Source of the DNA: Mesorhizobium sp. 113-3-3
GTDB taxonomy: Bacteria > Pseudomonadota > Alphaproteobacteria > Rhizobiales > Rhizobiaceae
Direction of reading: 5' to 3'
Assembly: GCF_016756495.1 (NCBI RefSeq)
Contig: NZ_AP023243.1
Location: 2,112,501-2,176,500, forward strand
Length of the DNA stretch: 64,000 bases
Numbering within the stretch: the stretch's first letter is position 1; every line of letters begins with the position of its first letter. Both the position numbers and the translations under genes were made by a program. Positions 59,642 to 64,000 of the stretch are shown one piece after another. Under the pieces are notes generated by a model, which was not told where the DNA came from, did no database searches, and worked only from the letters and a program-made list of their open reading frames with translations.

Positions 59642-60475
59642 CTACCTGGAAAGCTGGATCACCTGGTTGGTGCTGGTCAGCATGACCCACTTGCCGTTGC
59701 GCTGCTCGATCGACGAGACCGTGCTCGAATCCGGCAGTACCGAGCCGCGCTGGACGATCCACAGGCCGGTATCGTCCTCGATCATGGCGCGGCCATTGGC
59801 GACGTGGACCATGCGGAATTTCGCGACATCGGCCGGGAAGGGCTGATCGCCGGGCGGCTGCATCGGAGTGGCGTCATCCTGCACCGTTCCGGTGGCGAGC
59901 AGGTCGATGCTGGTGTTGGGAAGGTCCTTGGCCGTCAGCGGCGCGCTGCGCGAGGTCACCACGCCGCCACCCGCGCGTCCCGAATTGGTGCCGGTGCCGC
60001 CAAACTTGATCGCCTGAACGCCGAACTGCTCCTGGTTGAAGAAGATATACCAGGGAAACAGGGCGCAGATCAGACCGAGCGTGACGCCGAGCGCGGCGAT
60101 GACGAAGTCGCTTCGCCGGTCCGCTTTCTTGCTCAACTTTGGAAATTGCGCCTTTGGTGGTTGCGGCCATTCGGTGACGGGAAACAAGCCGTCGATCAGC
60201 GATTCGCGGCTTTCCTCGGTCATCTCGGCAGCCTCGACACGGGGAACCACGGGCATGGCGGACACGGCAGCCCGAGCCATGGGTTCGGATCGCGGCAGGG
60301 CCGGCTTGACGGCCCTGGCCAGAACAGCCGCGGTCTTGGCTGCGATGGCGCTGGCGGCCTTTGCCCTGGCACTTCTCTCTTCCTCGGCCCGAGCCGCCTC
60401 GGCGGCGTTTGCCTCGGCGATCATCTCGTTCAGGATGCGCTCGGTGTACTGGCGTTCAGTCTCCTGATTCGGCAT
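59642..60475 (-). CDS. Flagellar-operon protein of unknown function
   Basis: A 277-residue protein with an Ala/Glu/Arg-rich helical N-terminus (about 1-65), a proline-containing linker, one membrane helix at about 127-147 (FVIAALGVTLGLICALFPWYIFF) and a C-terminal extracytoplasmic domain (MVHVANGRAMIEDDTGLWIVQRGSVLPDSSTVSSIEQRNGKWVMLTSTNQVIQL). I know no named domain. It overlaps fliI by 20 bp and precedes flgB; the last part resembles a small beta-domain. Position within the flagellar operon suggests an export or stator-associated role. Confidence 0.82.
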   Translation of the reverse strand: MPNQETERQYTERILNEMIAEANAAEAARAEEERSARAKAASAIAAKTAAVLARAVKPALPRSEPMARAAVSAMPVVPRVEAAEMTEESRESLIDGLFPVTEWPQPPKAQFPKLSKKADRRSDFVIAALGVTLGLICALFPWYIFFNQEQFGVQAIKFGGTGTNSGRAGGGVVTSRSAPLTAKDLPNTSIDLLATGTVQDDATPMQPPGDQPFPADVAKFRMVHVANGRAMIEDDTGLWIVQRGSVLPDSSTVSSIEQRNGKWVMLTSTNQVIQLSR

Positions 60476-61856
60476 TCAGCTTTCCCTTGAGATGGCGGGC
60501 GAGATCGGAGAACGGATCGGCCGACGGGCGGTCCCTGGGCGATTGCGTCAGCGCCTCGTAGATCAGCGGCACCTGGCGCACGGCGATGTCGAGTTCGGCG
60601 TCGGCGCCGCCCTGATAGGCGCCGAGCAGGCGGATGTCGCGCGTGTCCTCGAAGCGCGAGATCATGGACTTCAGCCGCGTCACCAAAGCGCGCTGTTCGA
60701 CGCTCCAGGCCTTGCCGGCAAGGCGCGATATGGATGACAGCGGATTGACTGGCGGATAGCGGCCCTGTTCGGCGATCGCGCGGTCGAGCACGACATGGCC
60801 ATCGAGGATGCCGCGCACGGAATCGGCGACCGGATCATTGTGGTCGTCACCGTCGACCAGCACGGAAATGATGGCGGTGATCGACCCCTTGCCTTCAGCC
60901 CCCGGTCCGGCGCGCTCGAGCAATTTGGGGAGTTCGGTGAAAACCGAGGCGGGATAGCCGCGGGCGACCGGCGGCTCGCCGGTTCCCGTCGCCACCTCGC
61001 GCAATGCGTGGGCGAAGCGGGTGATCGAATCCAGCACCAGGAGCACACGCTGGCCCTGGTCGCGAAAGTGCTCGGCGACCCGCATGGCGGTATCGGGCGC
61101 GCGCCTGCGCATCATGGCGCTCTCGTCGCTGGTGGCGACGACGGCCACGGTCTTGGCCATGCTGTCGCCGATCGTGTCCTCGAGGAATTCACGGACCTCG
61201 CGGCCGCGTTCGCCGATGAGCGCCACGACGACGGTGTCGAACGCATCGGCGCCGGCGAGCATGGCGAGCAACGTCGACTTGCCAACGCCCGAACCCGCAA
61301 AGACGCCCATGCGCTGGCCGAAGCACAGCGGCGTGAAGATGTCGATGACCTTGACGCCGGTCATGAAGGCGGTGCCGACACGCTGCCGCGCCATGGCGCC
61401 GGGCGTCGTGGTGCCACCCGACAGGTCTTCGCCCCTGATCAGCGGCGGACCGCCATCGATCGCCCGGGTGAGCGCGTCGATGGCGCGGCCGCGCCATGAA
61501 TCGTGCGGCGCCACCGCGAGCGGACCCCGGCGGAACACGGCATCGCCGATACCGGCATCGGCTGAGCGTTCGAAGGGAGCGACGACGACCTCGTCGCGGC
61601 TGATCTTGACGATCTCGCCGCGGCGCGCGCCGGACTGGCCGTGCTGCTCGACGATGTCGCCCAGCCTGGCGAAATCGGAAAGGCCGCGCACCTTGTAGTG
61701 CGTGGACGTGACTTCGGTTACGAGTCCGCCACGCTTGACCAGCCCGTCGGTGTTGCCGAAACGCCTGATAACGCGTTCCAGCGCGGCGAGCCGATCCTCG
61801 GGCGCCGGCTGGAGTTGCCTTTCGGGTGCACGGATGGAGGACCGGTCGAGCGGCAT
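60456..61856 (-). CDS. fliI: Flagellum-specific ATPase FliI
   Basis: A 466-residue hexameric ATPase of the flagellar export apparatus, related to F1 beta. Walker A is GSGVGKST at about 188-195, Walker B lies in RVLLVLDSITRFAHALREV, and the signature PVARGYPASVFTELPKLLERAGPG is present. Length is family-typical. It starts 1 bp after flgF and overlaps the unknown membrane-protein gene downstream by 20 bp. Confidence 0.98.
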   Translation of the reverse strand: MPLDRSSIRAPERQLQPAPEDRLAALERVIRRFGNTDGLVKRGGLVTEVTSTHYKVRGLSDFARLGDIVEQHGQSGARRGEIVKISRDEVVVAPFERSADAGIGDAVFRRGPLAVAPHDSWRGRAIDALTRAIDGGPPLIRGEDLSGGTTTPGAMARQRVGTAFMTGVKVIDIFTPLCFGQRMGVFAGSGVGKSTLLAMLAGADAFDTVVVALIGERGREVREFLEDTIGDSMAKTVAVVATSDESAMMRRRAPDTAMRVAEHFRDQGQRVLLVLDSITRFAHALREVATGTGEPPVARGYPASVFTELPKLLERAGPGAEGKGSITAIISVLVDGDDHNDPVADSVRGILDGHVVLDRAIAEQGRYPPVNPLSSISRLAGKAWSVEQRALVTRLKSMISRFEDTRDIRLLGAYQGGADAELDIAVRQVPLIYEALTQSPRDRPSADPFSDLARHLKGKLNAESGD

Positions 61857-61857
61857 G

Positions 61858-62583
61858 CTAGGACTTCGAGCCGAGCGTCTTGATCGCCTCGTCGGTTGAG
61901 GAATCCGTCTGCCGCATCAGGGCCGCGGTGTTCTCGAAGGCGCGCTGGACCATGATCAGCCGGGTCATCTCCAGCACTGGATTGACGTTGGATTCCTCGA
62001 CGAAACCCTGGGCGATACCGACATCGGAACGGTCGGTGACCGGCTCGGGGGTGCGCGCCGGCACGATGCCGGAATTGCCGTAGCGCACGAAATTCTCGCC
62101 GGGGTCGAAATTGTAGAGGCCGATCGAGCCGACAAGCTGGTCGTTCTGGCGCAGCGAGCCATCGGCGCCGGCCTTGGGCGGGCCGTTGCGGGGGTCGAGC
62201 TGGATCGGCGCGCCGCCGGCGTCGAGCACCGGATGGCCTTCGATCGACATCAGCTCGCCATTCTCGTTCATCGAGAAGCGGCCGTCGCGGGTCATGACGG
62301 TGCCGGCCGGTGTGTCGATGGCGAACCAGGCGTCGCCCTGGATGGCGAAATCGAACGGATTGCCGGTCTCGGCGAGGGAACCGTGGGCACCCGAAAGATA
62401 GGTCTTGCCCGACGAGGCGAACGACACCGATTTCTGGCCGGCGCCCGACACCACATCCTCGAATTTCACGCCGGTGGCGCGAAAGCCGACGGTGTTGGCG
62501 TTGGCGACATTGTCGGCGATCGTGTCGAGCCGGCGCTCGAGCGCCATCTGCGCGGAAAGGGCGACGTATAGACTGTCCCGCAT
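61858..62583 (-). CDS. flgF: Flagellar rod protein FlgF
   Basis: A 241-residue rod subunit: RDSLYVALSAQMALERRLDTIADNVANANTVGFRATGVKFEDV at the start and FVEESNVNPVLEMTRLIMVQRAFENTAALMRQTDSSTDEAIKTLGS at the end, with YLSGAHGSLAETGNPFDFAIQGDAWFAIDTPAGTVMTRDGRFSMNENGELMSIEGHPVLDAGG between. This is the FlgF branch of rod/hook proteins. It starts 2 bp after the DUF1217 gene stop. Confidence 0.96.
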   Translation of the reverse strand: MRDSLYVALSAQMALERRLDTIADNVANANTVGFRATGVKFEDVVSGAGQKSVSFASSGKTYLSGAHGSLAETGNPFDFAIQGDAWFAIDTPAGTVMTRDGRFSMNENGELMSIEGHPVLDAGGAPIQLDPRNGPPKAGADGSLRQNDQLVGSIGLYNFDPGENFVRYGNSGIVPARTPEPVTDRSDVGIAQGFVEESNVNPVLEMTRLIMVQRAFENTAALMRQTDSSTDEAIKTLGSKS

Positions 62584-62585
62584 GA

Positions 62586-63713
62586 TCAGAACTTCAACTT
62601 TTGCATGGCCATCATCAGGTCGGTGGAGATGCCCGCCGCGACCGGCTGGGCGAAAAGCACGCTGACCGACGAAACGGCCGTCGAGGTCGGATTGTTGATC
62701 TCGTACATGCTGGTGAAGCGGGTCAGGAATTTTGTGAGCTTCGCGGGATCGGTGAAGTCCGTGAGGTCGAGCTTCTGCTCGAACAACTGCGCCTGCTTGT
62801 CGATGTTGGCGGTGGCGAAGGAATCGGGAAGCCCCAGCGCCGTGCGCACGACGCTGGCAAGAGCCGTATCGGCCAGCACATCGTACCAGCTGGTGATGTC
62901 GGGCGCCTTGCGTTGGAAGTAAAGCGCCAGCCGCACGCCCTCATTGGTCTTGCCGGCATCCTCCTCAAGCGTCTGGCGCATGTACTTGTCGACGGTCGGC
63001 TGCTGCGCCGGATTGATGGTGGTGGCGTTCGAGCCGTACTGCTCGAAGTTGAGGGCCGAGGCCAGTCCCGCGTAGGCCGGGTTCTTCTGCTTGTTGGCGA
63101 CGCTGTTTGGGTCGCGCACGCCACCCTGCAGGACCTGCTTGATCAGGGTCTTGTCCTCGGTCGCCGAGTCGAGACCGTATGCGGCCAGCGCGTAGGTGTA
63201 GAGCCGGCTGTTCGACATCAGGTCGTCGACGGACTTCACCTTGGTGATGTTGGCCAGGTAGTAGGCCGTTTCGCCCTTCACATAATCGGATTTCGGATCG
63301 AGGCCGGCGATCTGTGCCTGGATGGCGTAGTTCTTCGTCACCAGCTGCTGCGCCTTGTTGTAGATCGTCGCGTCGGCGCCATTGGCGGCGAAGTTGAAGG
63401 CGCTGACGAACTGGGCATAGCGCTTGTCGGTCAGCTTGTTGGCGAAACTGTTGGGGCTGGAAACGCCTTCCTTGAGCGCCTTGACCATGAAGGCCTTGGC
63501 GTAATCCATGTCCGCCAGCCCGTAGGCTTTCATGGCATATTTGAACAGCCGGTCATTGTTGACGAAATCGTCGATCGATTTCACCTTGGTGATGTTGGCC
63601 AGGTAATATTTGGTATCGCGATCGACCGTCGGCTGCTGCTCGATGCGGTCGATCGACTTGTTGATGTCTTTGGTGATCAACTGGTAGCTGGTAAAGGTAT
63701 TGAGCAACGTCAT
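62586..63713 (-). CDS. DUF1217 flagellar-locus protein with triple internal repeat
   Basis: A 375-residue protein of the DUF1217 family, common in alphaproteobacterial flagellar loci; function unknown. Three internal repeats of about 114 residues are seen, starting near residue 37 (YYLANITKVKSIDDFV), 151 (YYLANITKVKSVDDLM) and 264 (LYFQRKAPDITSWYDV, degenerate). Each continues into an R/KLxxYAxxAYGL-like helix and a later SALNF segment. Residues 1-36 begin LLNTFTSYQLITKDINKSIDRI. It is first in the flgF-fliP unit and divergent from motA. Confidence 0.9.
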   Translation of the reverse strand: MTLLNTFTSYQLITKDINKSIDRIEQQPTVDRDTKYYLANITKVKSIDDFVNNDRLFKYAMKAYGLADMDYAKAFMVKALKEGVSSPNSFANKLTDKRYAQFVSAFNFAANGADATIYNKAQQLVTKNYAIQAQIAGLDPKSDYVKGETAYYLANITKVKSVDDLMSNSRLYTYALAAYGLDSATEDKTLIKQVLQGGVRDPNSVANKQKNPAYAGLASALNFEQYGSNATTINPAQQPTVDKYMRQTLEEDAGKTNEGVRLALYFQRKAPDITSWYDVLADTALASVVRTALGLPDSFATANIDKQAQLFEQKLDLTDFTDPAKLTKFLTRFTSMYEINNPTSTAVSSVSVLFAQPVAAGISTDLMMAMQKLKF

Positions 63714-63732
63714 GCCTCCGGCCGAAGCTTAA

Positions 63733-63742
63733 TGTCGCGACA
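63733..63742. promoter_or_regulatory. Palindrome TGTCGCGACA between DUF1217 gene and motA
   Basis: Perfect 10-bp palindrome 19 bp upstream of the DUF1217 start, in the 156-bp region shared by the divergent flgF unit and motA. A candidate operator for a motility regulator, but so short that it could be chance. Confidence 0.3.
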
Positions 63743-63869
63743 ATAACCTCACTTCCTTGCGCGAAACTGAATCGCCTGACATTCGGTCCCGTGGCAGCCC
63801 GGATTCAAGCCTCACACAAGGCACGGGGACTATCCGTTGCATCTGATGTGAAATGCGGAAGGACCTGTC

Positions 63870-64000
63870 GTGGGCATTCTGATTGGACTTGTGGTGACGC
63901 TCGGCTGCGTCCTTGGCGGCTTCATGGCCATGGGCGGGCATCTGCACGTGCTGGTCCAACCGTGGGAAGCCGTGGTGATCTGCGGCGCTGCACTGGGCAC
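63870..64000 (+). CDS. motA: Flagellar motor stator protein MotA, N-terminal fragment
   Basis: Only the first 43 codons are in the window; the gene runs off the right edge. It starts with GTG at 63870 (AAGGA ahead) and reads [20 protein letters not shown], then [22 protein letters not shown], which is the first membrane helix and loop of MotA from rhizobia. MotA pairs with MotB (46957) as the proton-driven stator. Divergent from the DUF1217-flgF unit. Confidence 0.93.
   Translation, partial: MGILIGLVVTLGCVLGGFMAMGGHLHVLVQPWEAVVICGAALG

Noticed and set aside
1..64000. tRNA, rRNA or prophage genes
   Set aside because: No cloverleaf-like, rRNA-like, integrase or phage structural sequence was recognised by reading; a tRNA scan was not possible.

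Overview
The window reads as a chromosomal segment from a high-GC alphaproteobacterium of the Rhizobiales, most likely Mesorhizobium or a close relative. This is inferred from the rhizobial-type motility set (Rem, MotC, MotE, FlaF, FlbT, two adjacent flagellins), and from short palindromic repeats that I recall as common in rhizobial genomes. No tRNA, rRNA, CRISPR array, insertion sequence or prophage gene was seen.

Layout. 1-9.9 kb: housekeeping and metal genes. These are the start of an aminotransferase, GNAT acetyltransferases, a CDF cation exporter, a DenD-like dehydrogenase, a NicO/DUF1007 nickel-cobalt export pair with a very His-rich loop, an amidase with a LysR regulator, and an ornithine/lysine decarboxylase behind a long leader that matches the position expected of the speF RNA motif. 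10-12.1 kb: SCP2-like protein, then a flagellar block (unknown anchored protein, FlgN-like, FlgJ). 12.2-20.9 kb: a non-flagellar block dominated by a lipid-modification-type set (DUF1295, CFA-like methyltransferase, membrane protein, DUF2177, DUF2147, FAD oxidoreductase, DUF1365), then a lipoprotein peptidase, a GNAT enzyme and an O-methyltransferase. 21.0-24.3 kb: FliJ-like, FliR, FlhA. 24.4-37.2 kb: a second non-flagellar block (monooxygenase, MarR with oxidoreductase and cupin, a small Cys-rich secreted protein, ClC transporter, an XRE-cupin regulated polyamine-type ABC transporter with amine oxidoreductase and cupin, MFS exporter). 37.4-64.0 kb: the main flagellar and motility locus.

The flagellar genes form several minus-strand units. 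DUF1217 protein-flgF-fliI-unknown-flgBC-fliE-flgG-flgA-flgI-motE-flgH-fliL-fliP is tightly packed (gaps from -20 to 65 bp). Then come two separately terminated flagellin genes, fliF-fliH-motB-motC-fliK-lytic transglycosylase, rem, and flgE-flgK-flgL-flaF-flbT-flgD-fliQ. motA starts at the right edge on the plus strand, divergent from the DUF1217 unit. Together they encode rod, hook, rings, export gate and ATPase, stator with its periplasmic partners, filament and its post-transcriptional regulators. The switch genes fliM/fliN/fliG, flhB and visN/visR are not in the window. The flagellar locus is broken twice by unrelated blocks of about 9 and 13 kb, separating fliQ from flhA/fliR and fliR/fliJ from flgJ/flgN.

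The most interesting unexplained items are the Cys-rich secreted protein, the lipid-modification set, inverted repeats in front of the two flagellin genes and the XRE regulator, triple internal repeats in the DUF1217 protein, a ClC protein with altered key motifs, and two families of short palindromic repeats.
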